From the NCBI RefSeq assembly GCF_014649375.1, contig NZ_BMSX01000002.1, forward strand, positions 566,619 to 630,618: DNA of 64,000 nucleotides, written 5' to 3'. A program made the translations under genes and the position numbers. Below the pieces are notes generated by a model, which made no database searches, was not told the origin of the DNA, and saw nothing but the letters and a program-made list of their open reading frames with translations. How positions within the stretch are numbered: the first letter of the stretch is position 1; the number at the start of each line of letters is the position of its first letter. Source of the DNA: Streptomyces aurantiogriseus. GTDB lineage: Bacteria > Actinomycetota > Actinomycetes > Streptomycetales > Streptomycetaceae. Below are positions 9,775 through 17,847 of this stretch, piece by piece.

Positions 9775-9925
9775 GTGATTCTCCTTTCCTCTCCCGGCCG
9801 TCCGGGCCGGGACGGCACGGGTACCTCGACGACGCCCGGGCATGCCCGTCCTCGCCGACCGGATGGCAGAAAAGGTGGGGAACGCGTCGTTGCGGCCACC
9901 GCGACGCCGCCCAAGAATCGACCAC

Positions 9926-10882
9926 ATGGCGCAGCGAACCGTTCTCGTCGTCCTCTTCGACGGCGTCCAGAGCCTCGACGTGACCGGCCCGGTCGAGGTC
10001 TTCGCCGGGGCCGAGCAACACACCCCGGGGACATATCGCGTGCACACGGCCTCCCTGGACGGCGCCGCGGTCCGCACCTCCAGCGGGCTCACCCTCGTAC
10101 CCGACGGGACCCTCGCCGACGCCCCCGGCCCGCACACCCTCCTCGTCCCGGGCGGCCAGGGCACCCGCCGTCCCGACCCACGCCTGACCGACTGGCTGCG
10201 CACGAACGCCTCCCGCGCCGAACGCCTGGTCTCCGTGTGCACCGGCGCGATCCTGCTCGCCGAGGCCGGTCTGCTGGACGGCCGCCGCGCCACGACCCAC
10301 TGGGCGTACTGCGCCACACTCGCCCGCGACCACCCCGCCGTCGAGGTCGACGCCGAGCCCATCTACGTACGCGACGGGCACGTCTCGACCTCGGCCGGGG
10401 TCACCTCGGGCATCGACCTCGCCCTGGCCCTCGTCGAGGAGGACCTGGGCCGGGAGGTGGCGCTCACCGTCGCCCGCCACCTGGTCGTCTTCCTGCGCAG
10501 GCCCGGAAACCAGGCCCAGTTCAGCGCCCAGCTCGCCGCCCAGACCGCGCAGCGCGAACCGTTGCGCGCGGTCCAGCAGTGGATCACCGAGCATCCCGCC
10601 GACGACCTGACCGTCGAGTCCCTCGCCGCCCGCGCCCGGCTGTCGCCCCGCCACTTCGCCCGCGCCTTCCGCGCCGAGACCGGTACGACCCCCGGCCGCT
10701 ACGTCGACCGTGTCCGCCTCGAACACGCCCGCCGCCTCCTGGAGGACACCGGCGACGGTGTCGAGGAGATCTCCCGGGCGAGCGGCTACGGCACCCCCGA
10801 GGCCATGCGCCGCGCCTTCGTCAAAGCCCTCGGCGCCGGACCGGCCGAGTACCGGCGCCGGTTCCGCCCGCTCACCCACTGA
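9926..10882 (+). CDS. GlxA-family regulator: DJ-1/PfpI domain plus AraC-type HTH
   Basis: A 318-residue fusion. Residues 1 to about 170 are a DJ-1/PfpI-like domain (VLVVLFDGVQSLDVTGPVEVF, LLVPGGQGTR, and the elbow SVCTGA holding the family cysteine). The C-terminal third is an AraC DNA-binding domain (LTVESLAARARLSPRHFARAF, then EEISRASGYGTPEAMRRAF). ATG 9926 opens directly on the first beta strand; an in-frame ATG 9842 would add 28 poor-looking residues. It is followed by a 23-bp repeat tract and then a stand-alone DJ-1 gene in the same direction, which is a likely target or partner. Confidence 0.88.
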   Translation: MAQRTVLVVLFDGVQSLDVTGPVEVFAGAEQHTPGTYRVHTASLDGAAVRTSSGLTLVPDGTLADAPGPHTLLVPGGQGTRRPDPRLTDWLRTNASRAERLVSVCTGAILLAEAGLLDGRRATTHWAYCATLARDHPAVEVDAEPIYVRDGHVSTSAGVTSGIDLALALVEEDLGREVALTVARHLVVFLRRPGNQAQFSAQLAAQTAQREPLRAVQQWITEHPADDLTVESLAARARLSPRHFARAFRAETGTTPGRYVDRVRLEHARRLLEDTGDGVEEISRASGYGTPEAMRRAFVKALGAGPAEYRRRFRPLTH

Positions 10883-11003
10883 CCGACGACCGGCTCATCC
10901 ACTGACCGACGACCGGCTCACCCACTGACCGACGACCGGCTCACCCACTGACCGACGACCCGCTCACCCACTGACCGACGACCCGCTCACCCACTGACCG
11001 ACG
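10871..11003. repeat. 23-bp tandem repeat, six copies
   Basis: The core CACTGACCGACGAC recurs at 10877, 10900, 10923, 10946, 10969 and 10992, an exact 23-bp period with only one or two base changes per unit. The first copy is the end of the upstream gene (codons for PLTH and stop), so every later copy repeats the stop region in a new frame. The last copy runs straight into GAAAGGAAACGC, the ribosome binding site of the next gene. There are no unique spacers, so it is a simple tandem array. Confidence 0.95.
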
Positions 11004-11014
11004 AAAGGAAACGC

Positions 11015-11650
11015 ATGCAGATCGCCATCGTCCTCTTCGACCGCTTCACCGCCCTGGACGCCGTCGGCCCCTCCGAGACCCTGGGCCGCCTGCCGGACGC
11101 GGAGACCGTCTTCGTCGCCGAGGAGTCCCGCCCCGTCCGTACCGACACCGGAAGCCTCGCCTTCACCGCCGACCGGTCCTTCGCCGAGGTGCCGAGCCCC
11201 GACATCGTGGTCGTCCCCGGCGGCCCCGGCCAGACCTCGCAGATGGAGAACGACGTGCTGCTGGAGTGGCTGCGCACCGCCGACGCCACCAGCACCTGGA
11301 CGACCTCGGTGTGCACCGGCTCCCTGCTGCTGGCCGCCGCCGGACTCCTCGCCGGCCGCCGGGCGACCTCCCACTGGCTCGCCCTCGACCACCTGAAGCG
11401 GTACGGCGTCGAGGCGACGGAGGAGCGGGTCGTGACCGACGGCAAGTACGTCACCGCGGCCGGCGTCTCCTCCGGCATCGACATGGGGCTCACCCTGCTC
11501 GGCAGGATCGCGGGCGACGAACACGCCCAGGCCGTCCAGCTGCTGACCGAGTACGACCCCCAGCCGCCCTACGACGCCGGATCCCCGCGGAAGGCGCCCG
11601 CCCACCTCGTCGAGGAGTTCCGGTCCAAGAGCCGCTTCATCCTGACGTAG
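11015..11650 (+). CDS. DJ-1/PfpI family protein (isonitrile hydratase-like)
   Basis: A 211-residue stand-alone DJ-1/PfpI protein: IAIVLFDRFTALDAVGPSETL, VVVPGGPGQTSQ, then the nucleophile elbow TSVCTGSLLLAAAGLL and the partner segment ATSHW. The arrangement resembles isonitrile hydratase InhA more than the stress protein DJ-1, but a substrate cannot be assigned. The ribosome binding site AAAGGAAAC abuts the 23-bp repeat tract. The 3' end overlaps the convergent enoyl-CoA hydratase gene by 14 nt. Confidence 0.87.
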   Translation: MQIAIVLFDRFTALDAVGPSETLGRLPDAETVFVAEESRPVRTDTGSLAFTADRSFAEVPSPDIVVVPGGPGQTSQMENDVLLEWLRTADATSTWTTSVCTGSLLLAAAGLLAGRRATSHWLALDHLKRYGVEATEERVVTDGKYVTAAGVSSGIDMGLTLLGRIAGDEHAQAVQLLTEYDPQPPYDAGSPRKAPAHLVEEFRSKSRFILT

Positions 11651-12386
11651 TCCACGTGAAGCGCGGCTCCCTGCCGTCCAGGAACGCGGCGACGCCCTCC
11701 GCGGTGTCGCCGCTGCCGCGGGCCTGCGCGGCCCAGTGCGTGTCCCGGTCCGTGCGGCCGTCCGCGAACTCCTTCGCGGCGGCCTGCGTCAGCTGCGAGC
11801 GGGACACCAGCACGCGCGTGAACTCCGCGACCCGCTCGTCGAGTCCGTCGGCCGGCAGCACCTCGTCGACCAAGCCGGTACGCAGCGCCCGCTCCGTGTC
11901 GATCAACTCGCCCGAGAACAGGAGGTACTTGGCGGTGGCCGGCCCCACCAGCGCCACCAGCCGCCGGGTCGCGGAGGACGGGTAGACGATCCCGAGCTTC
12001 GCCGGCGTCACCCCGAACAGCGCGCCCTCCTCGGCGAAGCGCAGATCGCAGGCGGCCGCGAGCTGCGCGCCACCGCCCACGCAGTGCCCCTTCACCGCCG
12101 CCAGCGTCGGCTTGGGGAACGCGGCGAGGGCCTCCTCGGCCCGTACCGCCAGTTGCTGGGTCTCGTCCGGCGACCCCCGGAGCGTGGAGATGTCGGCCCC
12201 CGCGCAGAAGGTGCCGCCCGCACCGGTGAGCACCAGCGCCCGCACCGCGGGGTCGGCGGCCAGCTTGTCCAGCAACGGCGGCAGCGCCCGCCACATCGCG
12301 GCCGTCATGGCGTTGCGCTTGGCGGGGTGGTGCAGAACGACGGTGGCGACCGCGTCGGTGACGCCGTGCAGCAGCTCGGGCTCCAT
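11637..12386 (-). CDS. Enoyl-CoA hydratase/isomerase family protein
   Basis: A 249-residue crotonase-fold enzyme. It shows the N-terminal VATVVLHHPAKRNAMT, the first oxyanion-hole segment GGTFCAGADISTLRG and the second KGHCVGGGAQLAAACDLRFA. The helix after GVTPAKLGIVYPSS ends in the usual place. The length is typical of enoyl-CoA hydratases, but the position of the second catalytic glutamate is not clear to me, so isomerase or decarboxylase activity is also possible. It has no metabolic neighbours. It is divergent from the HdeD-like gene. Confidence 0.88.
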   Translation of the reverse strand: MEPELLHGVTDAVATVVLHHPAKRNAMTAAMWRALPPLLDKLAADPAVRALVLTGAGGTFCAGADISTLRGSPDETQQLAVRAEEALAAFPKPTLAAVKGHCVGGGAQLAAACDLRFAEEGALFGVTPAKLGIVYPSSATRRLVALVGPATAKYLLFSGELIDTERALRTGLVDEVLPADGLDERVAEFTRVLVSRSQLTQAAAKEFADGRTDRDTHWAAQARGSGDTAEGVAAFLDGREPRFTWTTSG

Positions 12387-12497
12387 GGGTCGGATGCTAA
12401 CCGTCCGCCCGCACGCGTGATCAACCGCCTCCGGGGGTGCGTTACGACATCAGGGCAAAGGGGACTCAAAGGGGAGAGAGCTCGTGAGGAGGCGTCC

Positions 12498-13136
12498 ATG
12501 GCCGTGTCCACCCACTCCCACGGTGAGGCGGTGAAGCTGCAGCGTGGGTTCGGCTGGCTCGCCGCGCTCGGTGTGATCCTCGTCGTCGCCGGGCTCGTCG
12601 GTCTCGTCTACACCGGGATCGCCACGCTGACCTCGATGATCCTGTTCGGCTGGCTGCTGCTGATCGGCGGCGCCGTCGGCCTGCTGCACGCGATCCAGGC
12701 GCGCGGCAGCAACTTCTTCTGGCTCGGTGTCATCGTCGCCGCCCTGAACATCGCCGCCGGTGTGGTGATCATCCGCAGTCCCGACACGGCCGCCGACGCG
12801 CTGACCATGTTCGCCGCCCTGCTCTTCCTCACCGGCGGCCTGTTCCGGCTGGTCGGCAGTCTGGTCGTACGCGGCCCGCAGTTCGGCTGGACGCTCCTGG
12901 TGGGCGCCTTCGACCTGCTGCTGGGCATCCTCGTGCTCGCGAACTGGCCGAGCAGCAGCCAGTACGTCATCGGCTGCTTCTTCTCCCTCGCCCTGCTCTT
13001 CGACGGCCTCGGGCTGATCGCCACCGGCTTCGGCGGCCGGCGCATCGTCGGACTGGTCTCGGAGCGGCTGGCCGGGAAGAGCGCCCCGGCGGACGAATCG
13101 GGCGAGCGTGCCGCCAAACCCGTACAACCCGAATAG
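12498..13136 (+). CDS. HdeD-like (DUF308) multipass membrane protein
   Basis: The 212-residue protein has six hydrophobic stretches (for example GWLAALGVILVVAGLVGLVY, FGWLLLIGGAVGLLH, FWLGVIVAALNIAAGVVII, ALLFLTGGLFRLVG, TLLVGAFDLLLGILVL and CFFSLALLFDGLGLI). This is the repeating three-by-two hairpin pattern of the HdeD/DUF308 acid-resistance family. A charged cytoplasmic tail follows. GAGGAGG lies just upstream of ATG 12498. The physiological role in actinobacteria is not settled. Confidence 0.87.
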   Translation: MAVSTHSHGEAVKLQRGFGWLAALGVILVVAGLVGLVYTGIATLTSMILFGWLLLIGGAVGLLHAIQARGSNFFWLGVIVAALNIAAGVVIIRSPDTAADALTMFAALLFLTGGLFRLVGSLVVRGPQFGWTLLVGAFDLLLGILVLANWPSSSQYVIGCFFSLALLFDGLGLIATGFGGRRIVGLVSERLAGKSAPADESGERAAKPVQPE

Positions 13137-13142
13137 TGCACG

Positions 13143-13176
13143 AAGGCGGCACGACTGCGACTGGAGTGGCCGCCTT
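13143..13176 (+). terminator. Possible weak terminator after the HdeD-like gene
   Basis: An 8-bp inverted repeat, AAGGCGGC and GCCGCCTT, flanks an 18-nt loop starting 6 nt after the HdeD-like stop codon, and a short T run follows. The loop is long, so this is a tentative call. Confidence 0.4.
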
Positions 13177-13310
13177 TCCGGCTGTTTTGGGCTTCAGCGG
13201 TCGGAAACGCTCGATAACAGCTGACTTCTGTTCAGTCATCCGGAGGGGAGCGCCTCGTTACCAACACTCGACGTGTGGTGACAATCGAGCGCGAGGGTGG
13301 CGACCGGACG

Positions 13311-13844
13311 ATGGACAACCACGGGCGCGGGCCCGGCCCACGCCCAGAAGGCGACGCAGGCCCACCTCTCGAACCCTTCGAGGACGAGCCCCTTGAGCAC
13401 GACGTTCCGCGACCACTGCCGTACGAAGGGGTGTGGCGGTTCACCGCCGCCGCCGTGGAGGTCTCCGTCCCGCAGGCGCGGCACGCCGTGCGGGACCTGC
13501 TGTTCCGCCAGGGAGTACCGGTCTCGGACGACCTGCTCCAGGGGCTCCTGCTGATCGTCTCCGAGCTGGTGACCAACGCCGTCCGGCACGCGGCGCTGCT
13601 GTCGCCGGTGCTCGCGGTGGAGGTGGCCGTGGGCGCCGAGTGGGTGCGGGTGTCCGTGGAGGACAACCACCCCTACCGCCCCACCGCCCTGGAGGCCGAC
13701 CACGGCCAGACGGGCGGCCGGGGACTGCTCCTGGTACGGGAGATCACCCTGGAGGCGGGCGGGGTGTGCGACGTCGAACACACGGCGAGCGGCGGCAAGG
13801 TGATCTGGGCCGCCCTGCCGCTCAAGGCCGCGCGGGTCCTGTAG
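13311..13844 (+). CDS. Anti-sigma-factor-like ATP-binding protein (HATPase_c)
   Basis: A 177-residue protein made of a single GHKL-type ATPase fold, as in the many RsbW/SpoIIAB-like proteins of Streptomyces. Seen are the N box LLLIVSELVTNAVRHA, the G1-like segment VEDNHPYRPT and the G2 segment GQTGGRGLLLVREI. An acidic, proline-rich N-terminal leader of about 45 residues precedes it. There is no histidine phosphotransfer domain and no sigma-factor gene nearby, so the partner is unknown. ATG 13311 is preferred; GTG 13275 is in frame and would add 12 residues. Confidence 0.83.
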   Translation: MDNHGRGPGPRPEGDAGPPLEPFEDEPLEHDVPRPLPYEGVWRFTAAAVEVSVPQARHAVRDLLFRQGVPVSDDLLQGLLLIVSELVTNAVRHAALLSPVLAVEVAVGAEWVRVSVEDNHPYRPTALEADHGQTGGRGLLLVREITLEAGGVCDVEHTASGGKVIWAALPLKAARVL

Positions 13845-13862
13845 GGCCCGTCGGGCCCCGGC

Positions 13863-14456
13863 TCACCAGCCGGCCGAGGGACCCGTCAGCTCCCGGACCG
13901 CCGGCCGGGCCGCGTCCAGCACGGTCAGGAACCACGAGGAGAACGTGTCCTTCGCATGCCGCTCGGCCAGCTCGGCGGGCGTCACGAAGGCCGTGTCGCC
14001 CACCTCCTGCGGATCCGGTCGCAGCGGGGACTGCACCATGCCGACGAAGAGGTGGTTGTACTCCTGCTCCACCAGGCCCGAGGCGGGGTCGGGGTGGTTG
14101 TAGCGGACCGTACCCGCCTCGGCCAGCAGCGACGGGGACACGCCCAGCTCCTCGAACGTGCGCCGCGCGGCCGCCGCGAAGGGCGCCTCACCGGGGTAGG
14201 GGTGACCGCAGCAGGTGTTGGACCACACACCGGGGGAGTGGTACTTGCCGAGCGCCCGCCGCTGGAGCAGCAGCCGGCCGTGCTCGTCGAAGAGGAACAC
14301 GGAGAACGCCCGGTGCAGCTGCCCCGGCGGCTGATGGGCGGCGAGCTTCTCCGCGGTGCCGATGGTCACGCCGTCCTCGTCGACGAGTTCCAGCAGAATC
14401 GCGTCCGCGGTGCCGCTCGACGAGCCGGTCGTCGTGGTGGCAGATGTGATCGGCAT
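13863..14456 (-). CDS. idi: Isopentenyl-diphosphate delta-isomerase, type I
   Basis: A 197-residue Nudix-fold enzyme that interconverts isopentenyl and dimethylallyl diphosphate. The markers are LHRAFSVFLFDEHGRLLLQ, the catalytic-cysteine and metal-histidine region SNTCCGHPYPGE, the Nudix helix AARRTFEELG, and EQEYNHLFVG with its glutamate. Two further ATG codons lie 6 and 15 nt upstream in frame, at 14462 and 14471; I chose 14456 because the conserved N-terminus MPITSA starts there. It lies about 9 kb before the hopanoid operon and is likely to balance its C5 supply. The frame stays open much further upstream, but that stretch overlaps the CDF gene and is a shadow. Confidence 0.94.
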   Translation of the reverse strand: MPITSATTTTGSSSGTADAILLELVDEDGVTIGTAEKLAAHQPPGQLHRAFSVFLFDEHGRLLLQRRALGKYHSPGVWSNTCCGHPYPGEAPFAAAARRTFEELGVSPSLLAEAGTVRYNHPDPASGLVEQEYNHLFVGMVQSPLRPDPQEVGDTAFVTPAELAERHAKDTFSSWFLTVLDAARPAVRELTGPSAGW

Positions 14457-14689
14457 ACCCATCCTTAGCATCGGTCCTCGCGCCCCCAGTCTGCCGCACG
14501 CGTCCGGCGCTCCCGGCACTTCGCGCGAAAGCCCGCATGTCCGCGCACGGCAACGGAGCCCCGGTGGGTGATCTTGCCCGGCGTGCCGGGCGCGGAACCG
14601 TCCGGAACAGGTGTCCGCATACCGTCCGGCAGGGTCGTACCGCTCGCGTCCGTACGGATGGCTCACCGCGGCCCGCAGGACCGTGCCGC

Positions 14690-15625
14690 TCAGTGGCAGA
14701 GCCGCGCCTCGTGCTCCGCGTGTCCGACCGGCTCCAGCTGGAAGGTGCAGTGCGCCACGTCGAAGTGGTCGCCCAGGCAGCCCTGGAGCTCGTGCAGCAT
14801 CTTCTCGTGGCCGATCGCGTTCAGCACCTCCGAGCGCACCACCACGTGCGCCGACAGCACCGGCATCCCGGAGGTGATCGTCCAGGCGTGCAGATCGTGC
14901 ATGTCCTCCACACCGTCCAGCGCGAGTATGTGCGCCCGCACCTCCGCCATGTCGACGTCCTTCGGCGCCGCCTCCAGCAGGACGTCGAGCGTCTCGCGCA
15001 GCAGCTTCAGCGTGCGCGGCACGATCATCAGGCCGATGACGAGTGAGGCGATCGGGTCGGCGGCCTGCCAGCCGGTGGCCAGGATCACCGCCGCCGAGAT
15101 CAGCACCGCCACCGAACCCAGCGCGTCGGCCGCCACCTCCAGGAAGGCTCCCCGCACGTTCAGGCTCTCCGCCTGGCCGCGCATCAGCAGCGTGAGCGAG
15201 ATCATGTTCGCGACCAGACCGATCGCACCGAACACGATCATCAGCCCGCCCTCGGTGGCGGCCGGTGTGAAGAACCGCACGATCGCCTCGTACAGGACGT
15301 AGCCGCCCACCCCGAGCAGCAGCAGAGCGTTGGCGAGGGCGGCAAGGATCTCGGCGCGGGCGTAGCCGAAGGTGCGGTTCGCGCTCGCGGGCCGGCTCGC
15401 GAAGTGGATGGCGAGCAGTGCCATGCCCAGGCCCACCGCGTCGGTGGCCATGTGTGCCGCGTCCGCGATCAGGGCGAGGGAGTCCGCGAGCACCCCGCCG
15501 ACGATCTCCACCACCATCACGGTGAGCGTGATCGCCAACGCCATGCGCAGCCTGCCGCGGTACGCCGCCGCCGCCGTACCGGTGGTCGGCGCGTGTGCGT
15601 GGCCGTGGTCGTGCCCAGCCCCCAT
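14690..15625 (-). CDS. CDF family metal cation exporter (CzcD/ZitB-like)
   Basis: A 311-residue cation diffusion facilitator. It begins with a histidine-rich metal-collecting tail (GAGHDHGHAHAPT) and has six membrane helices. The metal site is visible in helix 2 as DSLALIADAAHMATDAVG, the HxxxD of zinc/cadmium exporters. The second site in helix 5 reads LEVAADALGS. A cytosolic ferredoxin-like domain (DVDMAEVRAHILALDGVEDMHDLHAW) closes the protein. GGAGGG stands before ATG 15625. Zinc is the most likely cargo. It is divergent from the polyol-phosphate operon across a 392-bp gap. Confidence 0.9.
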   Translation of the reverse strand: MGAGHDHGHAHAPTTGTAAAAYRGRLRMALAITLTVMVVEIVGGVLADSLALIADAAHMATDAVGLGMALLAIHFASRPASANRTFGYARAEILAALANALLLLGVGGYVLYEAIVRFFTPAATEGGLMIVFGAIGLVANMISLTLLMRGQAESLNVRGAFLEVAADALGSVAVLISAAVILATGWQAADPIASLVIGLMIVPRTLKLLRETLDVLLEAAPKDVDMAEVRAHILALDGVEDMHDLHAWTITSGMPVLSAHVVVRSEVLNAIGHEKMLHELQGCLGDHFDVAHCTFQLEPVGHAEHEARLCH

Positions 15626-16017
15626 GAGGACAGCCCTCCTGTGTGTCGCCCGAGACCACAGTGAACTACGGGTGGGGGGTATTGGCAACGCGGCACTGAA
15701 CACCGTTGTCATGTGCCCTGACCTGCGGAAACGAACCGCAGGTCAGGACAGCCTCACTTCTCGCGCGCGGGCGCCGCGGGGCCTTCTCGGAGCGCGGTTT
15801 GTGGGCCGGGCCGTCGATCACCGATGATGATCTCGGCAGAGGCAGGCTCACGCCGGTGCTCCCGGGCCCGTCATGATCCCGACTGAACGGCCGGTGAACA
15901 CGGTCTTCACGGCATCCGATAGCCTCTGCCGACATCGCCCGCCTGGTGCCGCCAAGGGGCGCCCCCACCATGCAGATGACCGGCGCGGACGCGTCGGGAC
16001 CCAGGGAGTGAGTTCGG
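15626..16017. other. 392-bp divergent intergenic region with two inverted repeats
   Basis: No gene is visible between the CDF exporter and the polyol-phosphate operon. A perfect 12-bp inverted repeat with a 7-nt loop lies at 15717-15747 (arms CCTGACCTGCGG and CCGCAGGTCAGG), although neither gene ends nearby. A second, widely spaced pair of perfect 11-nt arms (TCGGCAGAGGC at 15833-15843 and its complement at 15922-15932) flanks 78 nt. A 13-codon open frame starts at ATG 15970 and stops within the presumed ribosome binding site region of the TTG-start gene. CAGGGAG at about 16002-16008 is the likely ribosome binding site. Confidence 0.7.
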
Positions 16018-17847
16018 TTGCCGACCGCCATCCTCACCGGTCCGCCGGTCCCCGGATCGTCGATCGAGGTGGACCTGCGGTCCCTCGGCTTCGACGTCCG
16101 GGTCGCCGCGGACGCCGCCGACGCGGAGACGCTCCTCGCCGCCGTCCCCGGTGACCAGCGGGTGGCCGTCGTCGACACCCGTTTCGTGGGCCATCTGCAC
16201 GCGCTGCGCCTCGGTCTCACCGACCCCCGCTTCCCGCTCGCCGCGATCCCGGGCGCCGTCACCGCCCAGCCGGACGGCCGCCAGGCCCTGACCCGCGCGA
16301 TGGCCCGGGAGAACTCCGCGACCGGCGGTACGGCCCATGGGGGTGCCCCCGCGCGAGCGAAGTCGAGCGTGGGGGACGTCGACAGCCTCGCCGACCGCGT
16401 CGTCACCGCCCTCGACGCCGACGGTGCCGACGTCCACCGGCCCGAGCTCGGCAGCCTGGTCGCGGAGGTCCCCGCCGACCCGCAGGCCCGCAACGAGGCA
16501 CGGCAGGCCGTCTCCGCCGTCGACGACGAGGCCGTACGCCTGAAGTCGGCCGTGAAGTCCCGCGACGGCTTCTTCACCACCTTCTTCATCAGCCCCTACT
16601 CGCGCTACCTCGCCCGCTGGTGCGCCCGCCGGGGCCTCACCCCCAACCAGGTCACCACCGCCTCGCTGATCACCGCGCTCATCGCGGCCGGCTGCGCGGC
16701 CACCGGGACCCGGGGCGGGTTCGTCGCCGCCGGCCTCCTGCTGATCTTCTCCTTCGTCCTGGACTGCACCGACGGCCAGCTCGCCCGCTACTCCCTGCAG
16801 TACTCCACCCTCGGCGCCTGGCTCGACGCCACCTTCGACCGGGCCAAGGAGTACGCCTACTACGCCGGTCTCGCGCTGGGGGCGGCCCGCGGCGGCGACG
16901 ACGTGTGGGCGCTGGCGCTGGGCGCGATGATCCTGCAGACCTGCCGGCACGTCGTCGACTTCTCCTTCAACGAGGCGAACCACGACGCCACCGCCAACAC
17001 CAGCCCCACCGCCGCCCTCTCCGACAAGCTGGACAGCGTCGGCTGGACGGTGTGGGTGCGCCGGATGATAGTGCTGCCCATCGGCGAACGATGGGCCATG
17101 ATCGCCGTCCTGACCGCGGCCACCACCCCCCGCGTCACCTTCTACGCGCTGCTGATCGGCTGCGCCTTCGCGGCCGGCTACACCACGGCGGGCCGCCTGC
17201 TGCGGTCGGTCACCCGCAAGGCGCGGCGCACGGACCGGGCCGCGCAGGCGCTGGCCGACCTGGCCGACAGCGGGCCGGCGGCCGAGCTGCTCGCCCGCAC
17301 CCTGCCCGCCGGGATCCGCATTCCGGCCCCCCTCAGCGCCGTTGTCGGCGCCGTCCTGCTGGTGCTCGCGGCCTGGCTCGACGGGCCGGGCTTCTCGCTC
17401 GTCGTGGCCGCCGTCGTGTACGTCCTGGTGTCCGCCGACGCAGTCGCCCGCCCCCTCAAGGGAGCCCTCGACTGGCTGGTCCCGCCGCTCTTCCGCGCCG
17501 CCGAGTACTGCACGGTGCTGATCCTCGCCGCCCGGGCGGATGTGAACGGGGCGCTACCGGCGGCTTTCGGGCTCGTTGCCGCCGTCGCCTACCATCACTA
17601 CGACACGGTGTACCGCATCCGCGGCAACGCCGGAGCGCCGCCGGCCTGGCTGGTGCGCGTCATCGGGGGGCAGGAAGGGCGGACGCTGCTCGTCGGCATC
17701 CTGGCCACGGTGCTCACCGCCACGCAGTTCACGGTCGCGCTCACGGTGCTCGCCGTGGCCGTCGCCCTCGTGGTGCTCGCCGAGAGCATCCGCTTCTGGG
17801 TGTCCGCAGGGGCTCCCGCCGTACACGACGAAGGAGAACCCGCATGA
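16018..17847 (+). CDS. CDP-alcohol phosphotransferase with N- and C-terminal extensions (DUF5941-like)
   Basis: A 609-residue membrane enzyme. Its core carries the complete CDP-alcohol phosphotransferase motif D249, D252, G253, A256, R257, G266, D270 and D274, so it should join a polyol phosphate or lipid alcohol to a CDP-activated group. Residues 1-190 form a soluble region I cannot assign; it starts PTAILTGPPVPGSS and could be a decayed nucleotidyltransferase. After the core come several more hydrophobic helices, which I relate from memory to DUF5941. TTG 16018 is the only start with a ribosome binding site. It opens a seven-gene operon and overlaps the next gene as ATGA. Confidence 0.82.
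   Translation: MPTAILTGPPVPGSSIEVDLRSLGFDVRVAADAADAETLLAAVPGDQRVAVVDTRFVGHLHALRLGLTDPRFPLAAIPGAVTAQPDGRQALTRAMARENSATGGTAHGGAPARAKSSVGDVDSLADRVVTALDADGADVHRPELGSLVAEVPADPQARNEARQAVSAVDDEAVRLKSAVKSRDGFFTTFFISPYSRYLARWCARRGLTPNQVTTASLITALIAAGCAATGTRGGFVAAGLLLIFSFVLDCTDGQLARYSLQYSTLGAWLDATFDRAKEYAYYAGLALGAARGGDDVWALALGAMILQTCRHVVDFSFNEANHDATANTSPTAALSDKLDSVGWTVWVRRMIVLPIGERWAMIAVLTAATTPRVTFYALLIGCAFAAGYTTAGRLLRSVTRKARRTDRAAQALADLADSGPAAELLARTLPAGIRIPAPLSAVVGAVLLVLAAWLDGPGFSLVVAAVVYVLVSADAVARPLKGALDWLVPPLFRAAEYCTVLILAARADVNGALPAAFGLVAAVAYHHYDTVYRIRGNAGAPPAWLVRVIGGQEGRTLLVGILATVLTATQFTVALTVLAVAVALVVLAESIRFWVSAGAPAVHDEGEPA
16336..16376. repeat. Streptomyces-type GC-rich palindromic element inside a coding region
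   Basis: The stretch CATGGGGGTGCCCCC followed by an imperfect hairpin of CCCCCGCGCGAG against GAGCGTGGGGG looks like the small palindromic elements that Streptomyces genomes usually carry between genes. Here it lies in frame within the first gene of the polyol-phosphate operon and encodes about 14 residues in the linker between the N-terminal region and the phosphotransferase core. The family identity is from memory, not from a search. Confidence 0.5.

Noticed and set aside
6841..10905. A 1354-codon open frame on the plus strand opposite tex
   Set aside because: It is the mirror of the strongly GC-biased tex gene, has His/Arg/Gln-rich random composition and no recognisable domain, and tex on the other strand has full family motifs.
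6791..11003. The two tandem-repeat tracts as CRISPR arrays
   Set aside because: Both are head-to-tail repeats with no unique spacers, and no cas gene is in the window.
13863..15659. A 598-codon minus-strand frame joining idi to upstream sequence
   Set aside because: The extra 400 codons are out of frame with, and opposite in pattern to, the CDF exporter encoded on the same strand; idi alone has the right length with its own start.
15970..16011. A 13-codon open frame before the polyol operon as a leader peptide
   Set aside because: It has no ribosome binding site of its own and such short frames are expected by chance; only noted in the intergenic description.
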